Positions 36,538 to 48,133 are shown, counted from the first letter of the stretch. The stretch: 64,000 nucleotides of DNA from Glandiceps talaboti (GCF_964340395.1 NC_135569.1:16773019-16837018); one strand, 5' to 3'. Notes: generated by a model not told the origin, from the sequence alone. Program-made: numbers and translations.

Positions 36538-37242
36538 GTAAGTAGATTTGACACCCTTGTTTTGTTCAGAGATTTCAAACACCAAGTCCTGATAAAAGTC
36601 AGTTAGTTTACTTCTGGAAATATGTAGACAATAAAATTGATCCTTCATACAAGGTAAAATTCTCCCGACATGTCAAATGGTACTATCACTCTCATAAAGA
36701 CATAAATGAACATTCTTTGTTATTTTAAAAGAAACTTGTACAGGCAAAATTGGCTTCACATTTTCTGTGAGAAGATTGGTTGTGAAAGACTAAGTTTATA
36801 TTATATGTAATCTATGAGAAATCTCAGTGTATTGAAAATGGTTTGGTATAGACAAGTTGACAATATTACAAAGTCTTAGTAGAATCCAAGGTAGATAATT
36901 AAAATGAAATATGTGTGATGTCTTAGAAAATGCTATACTAGACTGAAAGGTCCATCACTGTTTTTGCTTCTGTAACCATTCATGAGTGTTATGTAAGCAG
37001 ATCAACAATGAAGAAAACTGAGTTATGTAGTGTTATATACTAAAAACCTTTGTTATAGTTTTTTGCCAGATGTGCCAAAATTCATGTCAATATTTTAGTT
37101 ACAGTCGCTAAAAGAACCTAGCTTTAGTTCCATAGGCAATCTTGTAATGGTTAAAGTATTAGTGGTTAGGTTTTCATGTTGATATTTGTCTAACATTATC
37201 TCTTCACCTTCCGTAAAGAATGTTATATTTTAGGGATGAAAA

Positions 37243-37287
<45 letters not shown>

Positions 37288-38140
37288 TTTGTGTTTGTGT
37301 GTGTCTATATCACCATCTACAAAATTACTGGCTAAATTCAAACAAAATTTTGTAGACATGTTCCGTAGGGTAATGGCAAGATCTGATTATGTTTTGGTAA
37401 ATATCCTAAGCATGCTTCAAATTCATTATAACTTGGTACATACATTTGTGATACCTAAGTGCATCTGTCCTGAAAATATTATCGATGTAGTGTTTAGTTT
37501 TGATAAGATATTGGCATAATTTCTGAAGGCCACAAAAAGAAAAAAAATTGTTTCTATTCAGGAAATGTAGTCGAAAGTGGTGCGACTGTATCAAAATTTT
37601 CTAACAAAACAACTGGCTCAATTGAAACTAAATTTAGTACACGTATTCCATAGGGTAGTGGCAAGAACTGATTAGGTTTCAGTAAACATCCATGAATATT
37701 AATGAGTAATTTATGCAATTAATGGTTTTTGGTAAATTAGGCTATATCTCAAGAATTTATGCTTCAAATTCAATATAATGTGGTGCATACATTTGCGATA
37801 CCAAAGCGCACCTTTCCTAAAATATTATTGATGTAGCATTTACTTTTAATAAGTTATTAGGCTTATTTTCAGTAGGCTGCAAAAAAAAAATGTTTCTGGT
37901 CAGGAAATGTTGTCTAAAATGGTGCTATGATATGATTTTTTAGCACAACTTAACTGAGGTACAGTAGTGCTATAAGATCACCCTATTGAGACTAGATGAC
38001 AGCTATGTCATGTTATAAAGTTTTACAGTAAAAATTGACTTTGTTCATTGTACTACATGTATACCATTCGGAGCTTACTGAACTACAGTATTATTTGTTG
38101 TTAGTGAAAACCGTTCCTATTGTAGTAGATGAACAAACAT
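36538..38140. other. Non-coding: two related modules and a family A hairpin
   Basis: (GT)n at about 37,243-37,300 is followed by two related modules (about 37,313-37,575 and 37,605-37,920). Both contain 'aaatttagtac'- or 'aaattttgtagac'-like, 'gggtaatggcaag'-like and 'cataca tttgygatacc'-like strings. A hairpin, AGCACAACTTAACTG / TACAGTAGTGCT, occurs at 37,943-37,972. No further spectrin exon is found. Confidence 0.55.
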
Positions 38141-38245
38141 TTTCAGCATTTTGTATGTACATGTATATATAGTATTTCCCAGAATATTAGGTTTGTAAAT
38201 ATGTTAGCACATTGCTAAATTCTTACTATATTGTTTATGGTACAG

Positions 38246-38386
38246 CAACAAGAAGAACCCATTGGTAATGATGTACTGGTAGGCAAGGAATGTGTACTAG
38301 CCGTGAACGATTATGTCGAGAAGAGTCCTCGTGAGGCGTCCATGAAGAAAGGTGACGTCCTGAATCTCGTCAATAGTGCTAACAAG
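38246..38386 (+). CDS. Alpha-spectrin SH3 first-half exon, copy 0
   Basis: The alpha-spectrin SH3 domain sits in the middle of the rod. This 47-codon exon (acceptor 'tggtacag', donor 'aacaag|gtaatg', phase 0 both ends) encodes QQEEPIGND, the SH3 start [20 protein letters not shown] and [14 protein letters not shown]. It stops just before the two tryptophans that begin the second half. The usual ALYDY motif is AVNDY, so the ligand-groove Tyr is Asn. The downstream intron still contains a full family A repeat (38,474). The tandem units keep only a 15-base scar of it, so this copy looks closest to the source. Confidence 0.88.
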
Positions 38387-38473
38387 GTAATGTCATTCCT
38401 TTACATTTCTTATGTTATGTCATGTATGCTGACTAGTGGGCATTCCATTCCATTTTATCGTTTCATTTTTTTT

Positions 38474-38888
38474 AGCACAACTGAACTGATAAGATTCATT
38501 AGTGTTATAGGCATTGCTAAGTGTCTCTGTCTGTCTATCTGTCTGTCTCTGTGTATGTCAGTCAGTGTGTGTGGGTGTGGGTGTGTGTGTGTGTGCGTGC
38601 GTGCGTGTGTGTGTGTGTGTGTGTAAATGAGCTAAAGTCAAAAACTGCTGTACTGATTGCCATATCTTGTGGGTGCATATTACCTTGCATGTCTGGTTGG
38701 GAAATACCTCAATTCAAAATGATTTTATCACCTGTGTGTGATTTGGGTAAAACAAATATGGTGATTTGGGTAAAAAATGTGATTTTTGGTCAAAAACCTT
38801 AAACTCCAAAAGTAGTGGGCAGATTGGGATTAAATTTGGGTGAATCATTCTTCAGGGTGTTTATACTAATTTGTTGAACATGGTATAA
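38474..38888 (+). repeat. Family A repeat, copy 4 (3' truncated)
   Basis: Hairpin at 38,474-38,510, then mixed (CTGT)n and (GT)n at 38,528-38,625, then two 'ggtcaaaaa' modules. It breaks off at the foldback that begins at 38,889. Confidence 0.75.
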
Positions 38889-39370
38889 CTCGGGTACATT
38901 ACGGTCTGTGATTGTGTATAAAAACAATGATATGGTTAAAAGGTAAGATAGCATCTCCCAAACGCTATGAAATTAACACCAGTCCTTATGATCACTACAT
39001 ACTATTCTTTTGAATGCTAGTGAAATTGTTTTCTGTATGCAAAATGTGGTGATGACGTCATCATTTAAGTATCAAAAATTACACGTTTTGGAACTATCAA
39101 AACCGGGAGGACAAAGACTCCAGAAATCGCCGAATTGAGACATTATACATTATTTTCGGTTGTTATGTTACAATATCTAGGTAGAAAGAAATTTCTAAAT
39201 TAATCATTTTTTAGTAAATTTGATGTTGAAGTTACCATTGTTATGCAAATATAGGTAAAAAATAAAGATAATTAGTCATACAACGAAAATGATTAATTTA
39301 GAAATTTCTTTCGTTGTATGACTAATTATCATTGTTTTTATACACAATCACAGACCGTAATGTACCCGAG
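38889..39370. repeat. 482-bp foldback with 44-bp perfect inverted ends
   Basis: Bases 38,889-38,932 (start CTCGGGTACATTACGG) are the exact inverted complement of 39,327-39,370. Inside, a second perfect hairpin has a 22-bp stem (39,265-39,286 with 39,309-39,330, core ATTAGTCATACAACG). A further inverted pair is 'aaatttctaaattaatcatt' near 39,190 with its inverse near 39,288. The right arm directly abuts the LINE fragment. It could be a foldback transposon or the product of replication template switching. Confidence 0.85.
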
Positions 39371-40290
39371 AATGAGAATTTCAGATCTGTATATGGAAAA
39401 TCAATTATACCATGGCGTGAGCTGGCACTCTCTGAACTATCCCCCATTTTCAAACTAAAGTGGATAGGCATTTTACATGCGATTCCAGAAAATCTAAAGA
39501 ATATAGATGATTACATGTATATACATGTAGATGATGTCTGCATGAACATATCAGGTATTGCAACTCCTATAGAGGATAATCACAAAACACAAACTAAAGT
39601 CAGAACTCATCGACAGAAAATTTACCAAACCAAGCATTGAAAAGAAACTTGAAAGAGACCTGGGAGTTGGCCTACTGCAATGGCATAAAATGTATTAAAC
39701 AAATTCTCAAAGTCACAGTCGATAGCAAATCAAGAGAGTTCCAGTTTAAAATTCTGCATAATATACTGTACACAAACGAGAAACTGTACAAATTAAACCC
39801 AGTAAAGTTCCCCACAAACCTCTGTAGCTTCTGTCATGCGGTCTCAGAGACCATAGAACACTTATTTTACAACTGTAAACACACTATTGGTATCTGGGAA
39901 CCAATAATAACTGTATGGGGCAAAGCACTTAAGTTAAGGGCTGTTCCTAGCAAAATTTGCCTAATTTTGTCAGACCCAGATGAGACACTTTTACTCAATT
40001 TTATAAGCCTTAGAAAATACATTTACTCCTGTAAAAGAAAGGAATCCCTTCCTGTGTTCAGAGAACTGTACAACCAATTTAAACTACTTTATAAGTATGA
40101 ACACTTTATCGCAAAGAAAAACCACAAACTCATACCTTTTCTAAAGAAATGGACCCCCCTCATTCCATATGTAACATAAATGGTAATGGATTGCAATGTA
40201 AACATTGCTCTTTTGAGAACTGGAATGTAACATGACATGTATATCTTTACAAATAACATCCAATAAAATACGTAACCTTAAATTACAAAA
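39371..40290 (+). pseudogene. LINE 3' end with zinc-binding C-terminus (Tx1/L1-like)
   Basis: Two overlapping frames, broken by a frameshift near 39,640-39,690, form one C-terminal region of a non-LTR retrotransposon. The first reads PWRELALSELSPIFKLKWIG. The second reads 'SREFQFKILHNILYTN', then the zinc-binding segment NLCSFCHAVSETIEHLFYNC with 'KHTIGIWEP'. That Cys/His pattern after an FQ(F/Y)KILH motif is typical of the RT-associated zinc-binding domain. The stop is near 40,177, and the 3' UTR ends in an A-run at about 40,286-40,295. The RT core is missing. Confidence 0.85.
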
Positions 40291-40295
40291 AAAAA

Positions 40296-40430
40296 GGGGA
40301 AAAAAGTGTTGACGTTGTGTCCGATCATTAGTGATCAGAATAGTGATATCAAGAAAATGACAACATAAACTGCCAGTTCTTTAAAACCCAATCATAGTGG
40401 GGACTATGTCATTCTCAATGACTTGTTTCT
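40296..40430 (+). repeat. Family B repeat, copy 3 (3' end only)
   Basis: Contains 'gatcagaatagtgatatcaa' and 'aactgccagttctttaaaac', then the terminal 'cccaatcatagtggggactatgtcatt', as in copies 1 and 2. Confidence 0.7.
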
Positions 40431-41095
40431 TGTTTAAATTTTGTCTAAATAAATGAACCCTTTAAACATACTGCAACAATACGAAGGCACTAATCAATAT
40501 TTCCTGTCACCAACTCGTATTGTGCAACCCCCAATTTTTGAATTCAGTATGCTGAAGCTATTTCTGGGTCAGACTGTCCCATTCAATTGTTGATATAATT
40601 GTTATCTAGAAATCTTTAAATTATGTGTATGAGAAGGAATACAATTCATATTTCTATTACTCAACTACTGAGAACAGAAAGTCAAGGTTGTATGTGAAAA
40701 AGTAGTGTAAGCGATATGACTTTGAATCTCTTCTCATGTCTAGCTGTCTGAGATACTGAGATAGATAAAATTTCAGATTAAAACATAGCCAGTCACACAG
40801 TCATTAACATCATATGATGTCTTTGTTAATCAATCTCAGAATTTGCCAATAATAAGTTAATGTTTACAGGGGGAATGCCCAATTATGGTACATTTGTCAT
40901 ATCAGGATGGTACTTACTACACTGTTGACATCATTCTAACAATTGGTGGTTTACTCATTTGCATGAACAACTTTTGGTTCATGATTTCTCATTGAACTGA
41001 CCCTGAAAAAGAGAAATCTTGAGAATTGGAGGCACTGATAGCCTCTATACTAACAAAGAAGTAATAATGAAAATATTGACTGTGATTTGTTGTAG
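40431..41095. other. Non-coding, presumed intron
   Basis: AT-rich. No exon or repeat is recognised before the acceptor at 41,095. Confidence 0.5.
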
Positions 41096-41245
41096 GACAA
41101 AGCATACCAACGTAAACAAGATTTAGACTACTCCTTACAAGTACACCAGTATTTTGCTGATGCCAAAGAAGCAGAGTCCTGGATGAAGGAGAAGGAACGT
41201 ATTGTGAGTAGCGATGACTATGGTAAAGATGAAGTTGAAGCTAAA
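41096..41245 (+). CDS. Alpha-spectrin exon preceding SH3 in other animals
   Basis: Acceptor 'tttgttgtag', donor 'gctaaa|gtaaga', 50 codons, phase 0. The product QRKQDLDYSLQVHQYFADAK then EAESWMKEKERIV and DDYGKDEVEAK closely matches the start of the SH3-bearing spectrin repeat in alpha-II spectrin (QRRQDLEDSLQAQQYFADAN, then EAESWMREKEPIV). It keeps the invariant Trp of helix A. In a normal gene the next exon completes this repeat and then gives SH3. Here an SH3 exon lies upstream (38,246), no continuation exon is seen, and the next spectrin exon is 6 kb away. This is the best-preserved spectrin exon of the window. Confidence 0.9.
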
Positions 41246-42380
41246 GTAAGACAAAAACTAAATAATTACAGTCATCGCAGTAATTTCCCGCACAGCAACT
41301 TAACGATGTTGCCAGCTAATTAGTGAGCAATATTGAGAGTTAAATTGACAATTACCGAGACACGTGTGTGTTTTGTAACTGATGTGGACACATGCTGACT
41401 CAGCAGAAACTCGTTTCTGTATTTATGTTACAATGTTTACACAAATGGCTCAACAAATTTCAAGTACATATACTTTCTGAATGGCGTGACTGCTTGCTGT
41501 ATCATGAGTATAAGAACAAAAAAGTTTTTGAGATGTGTATAGAAATATCCTAGGTCACAGTATCACCGTATAAAAAATAGATGCATGCATGCGTTTTCTT
41601 GAAACGCTATTCATAAAGTAACTAGCCTAAGAAGTTGCCGGTAATTTTTTACCAACACATTTGAAGGTCACACTTGCAAGTAATTTATACTTCGCATTGT
41701 AGACTAAATATCCCGATTGACATAGTCTGGACTGATGTACTCTGGCTCTGAATGTATCAAAGCATACAGATAGACAACGTTGTTGACATTAATTTTGATT
41801 GACACTTCCATTAGATAGCAATGAACCGTGTAGACAAATTTGATAGGATCATTCTTCTTCTACATGACTGTTGGCAAGCCTTTGATTTCGACATAATTTT
41901 GCCATTTTCTGGTTTTTAGATTTTATTCGCTACTCCATTTGCCCCTGTCATTCAACGTCTCTAATTCTCAAATCATGATAGTTTGACATGCCAATATAGT
42001 ACAGCAGATAGCCTACACAGCGGAGAACCATCGCCGGTTTCAGTATGAGTAAACAACAGATAACTAATTTCTTTTCTCCGGCTAGTAAGCCAGGTAGGAG
42101 TGATGGAAATGATGAACAAACTGCTAATATCGCAACGAGACAGCAGGCAAATTGTGCCTTCCGAAATACTTCAAATGCTAAGCCTTTCGTTGTTATGGTG
42201 GCAAATTTGCACTTTCGTATGTGATCTGTGCACTGTGTGAATGTCTGTTACTGTACATACAATGTATAACAATGTCAGTATGTATCAAATATCTTGTATC
42301 GTCTTTACTTTAATTTATTTTAAGTGACCAATGATTGAGTTAATTTACAAAATCTTCAGAGGAATTAGTGTGGTGTAGAC
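41246..42380. other. Non-coding, presumed intron with a small hAT-like frame
   Basis: AT-rich. Apart from the 59-codon frame at 42,045-42,224, nothing is recognised. Confidence 0.5.
42045..42224 (+). pseudogene. Possible N-terminal fragment of a hAT-type transposase
   Basis: A 59-codon frame starts MSKQQITNFFSPASKPG and then turns acidic (SDGNDEQ). Starts of the form M-x-K-(K/R)-Q-x-(x)-FF are common in hAT-derived proteins with a TTF/MYM-type zinc finger, but the frame stops before any finger. Short and unconfirmed; it may be chance. Confidence 0.3.
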
Positions 42381-44498
42381 ATTCACTGGTAGAAAAGTAA
42401 AAAATGATTCACGCAATACTCAACTTCCAAACATGTACTGCACTGGTGAAATGACACAATATATGTTATCAATTTCACATTGCACATCAGTCATCTGCTA
42501 TGAAATATTTGTCAATGAGTAAACCAAACGAAAAAAAAATCCTACTGAACACTAATTGTACGTAATAAGTGATGTTTAGAACTACCTGCATTTATTAATT
42601 ACGTTACTCCATCTGACTTGCATATGTAAAATGAGACGGGTTCCCCCAGTCACTCCATTACTTTTCTGAGTACATTCACATTCAAATGGCACTGAAAAAC
42701 TTCAAGTTAGAAATATCGTAAAATTAAAACCCAAGAACAAGTATCTAAAATGTAGACATCAATAACAACTTTTACACAAATGATATATTCACAGATACAT
42801 GTACCTCCAGTGCTCATAGTGTTTGAACTTCTATGGCTGTGAGGCTCATATGTCGGCCTAAATGTAGCATTAGACTTATAACCAAGAGTCAATACAAAGG
42901 AAATCCACAAAAAGAGAATATTTACGGTGCTGTCTTGGCAACAACTTCTTTGATAGCAGTTTCTGTAAATATGTTGGCGAAGACATCGTGTGCTCTAATA
43001 TAAGGTATCTTTTCACATGACGAAAATATATCTGACACGTGTTAAATTCTGGTCAATACATTACAGTGGTTGAAATAACAAATTAACATGTCTTAGCCTC
43101 CTAATATTTCACGTAAGTTTGGTTCGACAATTCGACCATGAGGAAAACCAAAAAGTAGCAACATTTTGAAAGGTGTAGTACACTGACATCGTGCTCACGT
43201 TTTCAGGGTGATCGCTTCTATTTGCATTGCCGTTAGAGAAATTCTAGCGATTGCTTCCAGTCAAACATTGGAACAGAAAAAAGGCACAAAAACAGAGGAT
43301 AGAACCCTTAAAACCACGTCACTACACGCTACATGTTGTTATTGCAGCTAGTATAAGACATGGTTTGAGTGAACCTCATAAACATTACATGGAAGGCCGA
43401 TTCATTGAAGGGGTGGGCAGTGTGGTACATCAATCATAATAACAATATTTATGATTAGTTACCGACTTTGATGGGTTTTTTTTTTACACATTGATGGTGC
43501 TAAATAAAGATTAGCAAGCTTACCAAAGTGTGATAGTAAAGTTGAGTATATAAATACAAATATGTTTATGCCAACTTATAACCTGTACATGAAATGGTTT
43601 CTTCCGGACAAAGTTTTATGACTTCACTCGTACTTGTACTTTGCAAAATTGTTCACTTCATTTACCTACCACACATTTAATTATTAGGCAGCCAATGGCC
43701 AAACGAATGTGTGTGTCTGCCAAAATATCTATGTATTAGTTAAAGCGTAGGTAATACAGTTGTAAATAATTTAATGAGAGTACAATTTGGGTATTGAAGA
43801 CAATTTTCAAGTACTTTATGGCTTCCAATAATGTGTATGGTTTGAAATATTATGCCGCTAAATGGCCTCCTACATGTCCTTATTTTTCAAACAATTGCCT
43901 ACTGTGGGAGGGGGACACACCCTCCCCACTAGTTATCGAAGGGGGGTGCCGTTTCTGTCAAGACATAGGATTCAAAAAGAAAACTCTGCTGGTTAAGTTT
44001 TTCCAAGTACAGGTTACAGCCCAATGAGCCCACATCCATTTGTAAAGAAATCTCTATGTCTGATATGTATGGACACTGAAGTTGATTTCCACTGTTAGCT
44101 TACAGTGTGTCATATAGTGTGCCATACTGTACTTCTCTGACGTGTATGGGGAGGGGGTAATGTATAATTGCATATTAAAATATGTGCAGCCGGGGGGGGG
44201 GGGGGGGGGGGGGGTATGGACGTCGCCATCTTTCAAGCGCTAAATTACCTGTTAATCGAGATTTGTTTCAAAACATTAGCATGGTTGATAATATATGTGA
44301 AAGGGGTAAACTAAGAATGGTTTCTGGGATCGCCTAAGTCAACACGACATATATTGTGGATGGTCTGAGATATTCGATTACGATTCACATCGTCCGATTT
44401 CCAATCGTCCCAATATCCATATTAACATTCTTTATCGTTTCAAAATCACAAAAATGCATATGTCGTGGTGGGGTGAGTACCGACTCTAGTTTGGTCTC

Positions 44499-44500
<2 letters not shown>

Positions 44501-44585
<85 letters not shown>

Positions 44586-44681
44586 CCTCCCTCCCTCCCT
44601 CCCTCCCCCCCCTCCCTCCCTCCCTCCCTCCCTCCCTCCCTCCCTCCCTCCCTCCCTCCCTCCCTCCCTCCCTCCCTCCCT

Positions 44682-44754
<73 letters not shown>
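44501..44754. repeat. 254-bp pure polypyrimidine tract
   Basis: (CT)n at 44,501-44,580, (CCTC)n with one longer C-run at 44,581-44,690, then (CT)n again to 44,754. There is no purine on the + strand for the whole length. The overlapping open frame is only Ser-Leu and Pro-Ser strings. Confidence 0.97.
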
Positions 44755-44759
<5 letters not shown>

Positions 44760-46953
44760 CGTATCGAAACTTATTCAGTCATAAAATCATCAGGTTTCTG
44801 ACAATTTCCAATACCTGTTACAAGAAAGACTGCAGTACAAGAATATTTGGTTAGCTACATGTATTACATCTGATGCCTTATACGTGACACGCACGATAAT
44901 TGTCCAGTTTGCATCAGAGGGTGTGCCTCGCCTTCTGTACATGTGCCGTACGTCTGGCTTAAATTGTCTGTCAGTGTCACATTTTGCTTCCCCTCTTCAG
45001 TTTTCTCAGATGTTTTAAGAATTTAAACATAGTCAGTGTCTGATCGACAAAAATTCTTTCCACTGAAGTTTAGAAAACATTTAGTGCAACTCTACGTAAA
45101 CGTCATGTTGATGCATCATACATCATCATGAGACGTCACATTGACCTCACACTTCGCTTCGCGCTTCCTTCAACGTCCGGTCGTTATGAAACTAGTTCGA
45201 AGGCTTTCGCTAGCGATAGCGTGGCCAGTCTTGTTTTACTGCGTAATCGTCTAATGTTTTCCAAATAATTATGAATTAATTTATCTTTTTGTTTACACTT
45301 TGGGTATTTTACTTGCTATTAGAACTCCCGGGCAACTCATATTTAATTTGCCAACCTTAGAATTTGTTCAATGATCGTCAGGTTTGAGTACTTTCCTAAG
45401 CCGGTCCCACAACTGTTATACTTATAATTTATAGCTGGGCGTTGTGACCGGTAACCGGCTATTATCTACATCACTGCCTACTAGGTACGTCAAAAACACA
45501 CCGTTCGCACATGTGAGCCTGATTTTAGGCAAAATATCGGGCTATTAGAGTGCATACAGGCCCTTTTGTTCGCTTGTATTGTTTGCATTTGGTATTTGGC
45601 ATTTCGCACGTTGTTTATTTGCACCATTCACAGTGTCTTATCATGCTTTGTGTAACTTGTAAGCCTAATCGACAACTGGGCCAACGGTTTTTACTAGACA
45701 AATTTGAAACAAATTTTGCGTCAGTTTGATGGTAAACCTGCGATATTGACTACCAAACTTAGTTAACCCCAGTTATTTTTACTCATGTTGCATCACCATA
45801 TATTTAGAAAGAGTATATATGAAATATGAGAGCCATGTGAAACTTCTTCAGTGCAAAATGGGATGAAGATATGAGGGCAAAGTCAGTGCTCCTTATAGTC
45901 TCGCTGCCAGACTCGAGACTATCGTCCCTAATCTGTTTACCGAGCGGCGCAGCCGCGAGAAGAGCGGGACCAGTCCCCCTCTATTCTCGTATTTCCTTTA
46001 CTTTGGTGCTCATGATCGTAATTTGGATGATGCCCAAGATATTTGAGGCGTGAATACCTGTTGTTCTTCTAAAGGCTTGTTTATTACTGTGAAGATCACA
46101 CCCTAACACTTAATTGTTCTATAAACGACACATGGACAAGAATACTATTCCCATAGAGGTTAGTCTAGTTAATTCCTGATGGACCGTATTTCGTTCAGCG
46201 TTACGTTGTACATAACACGGTCAGTCAGAAACTATAGACGACATGGACGACATGGATGCCATATAATATTCCCAATAGTCACTCAATTTTACTTAGCTAG
46301 AAATAATGTCCACAGACTCAAATCTGTCAGCACGTCTCTACTGTGAGTTTGTTGACGCTATTGGCCGGTCAGGTTTGTTAAGAAGCTCCATACACTAGCA
46401 ATATTTGTGGCCCAATTTTAAACTATTATTGGAAACGATTGTCATGTCATCTAAATCTGTATTACTATGCATCAAACGCGTAGAAATGTGAAACACGTTT
46501 AGTGGTGGCGGTATGTAGTGCATAATGAAAAGGCGTACTACGAACATTTATTTCAAAATGAGCCCTGTGATATTACAATCTACGTACGTCCTAACCATGT
46601 AGTTCATATCATAAGCCTGCTTATATACATACATATGTATCGAATACACTAGCTACACGTATAGCGTTTATGTACGTATTGATTGCAAGCACGGTAGATT
46701 TGAATATTCATTTGTTTACTGCCCAGTTATGGGGGTGAACTCATGAATATATTCTGAACTAAATGCAAATGTATTCAAATCACTTCCGACTCGCAATCTG
46801 AACTATTTTTCAGATCGAGTATAATCCGATTAGACAGGCGCTAATGGGAAAGTACAGAAACGTCCACCTCATCAGCATAAAAGTACAGAATTGAACTCAA
46901 TCTGAACTATAGTACGGAAAATGTCGTAAACTGTACTATTTTTTCTACTAGTG
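44755..46953. other. Non-coding, inside the candidate 4.6-kb element
   Basis: No exon recognised. Near 45,896 the segment TAGTCTCGCTGCCAGACTCG with AGACTA resembles one end of the 9-bp-TSD MITE family but has no partner end. Confidence 0.45.
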
Positions 46954-47194
46954 ATTGTAAGTGTGTGTATGAGTGAGTAGATGAATTAGTGATAGCCAGC
47001 TAGGATAGAGTATGATATGTTGCTAATGATTTGGTATGACTGAAAATTCCACAGCTTTGTAGTATATGGAAAGTTTAGGGAATATAATATGAGCTATCAG
47101 ATCTGACAAACCAAATACTGTGCATATTGACACACCAGTAACATTATCAAATTGGCTAAAGTAAAGTACTAAAATGTGTTTAATTTCTGTTTAG

Positions 47195-47501
47195 ATACAC
47201 ACATTTGCTGGAGACAGCTAACAATAGAAAACAACGTTGTCTGGAAGACTCATGCAAACAACACATACAGAGATGTGAAGTACGTGATCTCTTAGTCTGG
47301 ATGAATGATAAAGAGGCAATCACTGTCTCCTCTGAAGTCGGTGACTATTTGGGACAAGTGGATGGTCAACAGAAGAAATTTGCTGATTTCCCCAAGGACT
47401 TGGCAGCCAACAAGGCCACACTGACAGAAATTATTGAAATTTCTACCGCCATACATGTTGAAAGTAGTCATGAAATACAGTGTGTGGCTGCTTGTATCCA
47501 G
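47195..47501 (+). CDS. Unit 1: spectrin-repeat exon (helix A/B part)
   Basis: Acceptor 'atttctgtttag', donor 'atccag|gttagc'; the first base completes a split codon, then 102 codons. The product starts YTHLLETANNRKQRCLEDSC, continues LLVWMNDKEAITVSSEVGDY and then GQQKKFADFPKDLAANK. It aligns with the spectrin repeat just after SH3 in alpha-II spectrin (YHSLLELGEKRKGMLEKSC, QQWINEKEAALTSEEVG, LQKKFDDFQKDLKANE), with the helix-A Trp kept. The preceding helix-C exon is absent from this first unit because the array starts inside the intron. It differs from the other copies by Ile for Phe, Tyr for Asp and Ile for Val. Confidence 0.88.
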
Positions 47502-48011
47502 GTTAGCAAGTGTACCATGCTATGATTAATTGAGTTTGGTCTTAAACCCTAATGTTTGAATTCTATATAATCATATGAAACTTTGTAAACCAAATTAGAT
47601 TTTAATGATTGAGAATATAGTAAGAAAGTTTGAACATGATATTAAACTCTGGATAAAATTCTGTATTTTCATGAGCTTTCTGACTCTGTGTCTGGTGACA
47701 TGATCGTCTGATGACATACTAGGATTTCTTTAGAAGATTGTTGTACATGTAGATGTAAATGTGTATGAATGGCCGGCCTCCTTCACCCCTTTAAAACCAC
47801 TGTGGCTTGACCACCAGAATTTTGGCACTCTCAATATTAATGTTGAGTATACATGTATATACACATAGTTAGTTGGCGTGTACAGTCTAAGAAGAGTCAT
47901 ATAGACAGGGATTTCATAGTGTGATTTGATGTTTTATGTTGAATTAGGACAATTCAGTGTATATGTATAACAATCATTGGAAAAACACTTGCTAATTTGT
48001 TGTGTATGTTT

Positions 48012-48045
48012 TGAAATTTGATATACAGGACTTGAATTTTGTATG
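48012..48045 (+). other. Truncated decoy exon start at the duplication junction
   Basis: 'gaaatttgatatacag' is the acceptor of the helix-C exon. Only about 10-13 exon bases (gacttgaatttt) follow before the sequence switches to the intron upstream of SH3 ('tttgtatgtacatg'). The TTTT shared by both sides marks the breakpoint. The same junction recurs in units 2-4 near 49,655-49,685, 51,300-51,330 and 52,943-52,973. Confidence 0.8.
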
Positions 48046-48133
48046 TACATGTATATATAGTATTTTCCAGAATATTAGGTTTGTAAATATGTTAGCACAT
48101 TGCTAAATTCTTACTATATTGTTTATGGTACAG

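Larger units (their letters stand above)
42384..46953. mobile_element. Candidate 4.6-kb CACTG-ended element
   Basis: The left end CACTGGTAGAAAA and the inverted right end CACTAGTAGAAAA differ at one position, and ATT is duplicated on both sides (42,381-42,383 and 46,954-46,956). Short CACT(A/G)-type ends with a 3-bp duplication fit the CACTA/EnSpm group. No transposase frame is visible. The inside holds a 23-G run (44,192-44,214), a 254-bp pyrimidine tract and otherwise unrecognised sequence. The right end coincides exactly with the start of the spectrin tandem array. The match is short, so borders are tentative. Confidence 0.45.

Noticed and set aside
44356-44784. 142-codon Ser-Leu/Pro-rich frame
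   Set aside because: Entirely explained by the pyrimidine tract.
47205-47525. ATG starts for the repeated 106-codon frames
   Set aside because: The Met shown is a TTG-type or internal start inside a spliced exon; the real left border is the splice acceptor at 47,194, and the right part is intron read-through.
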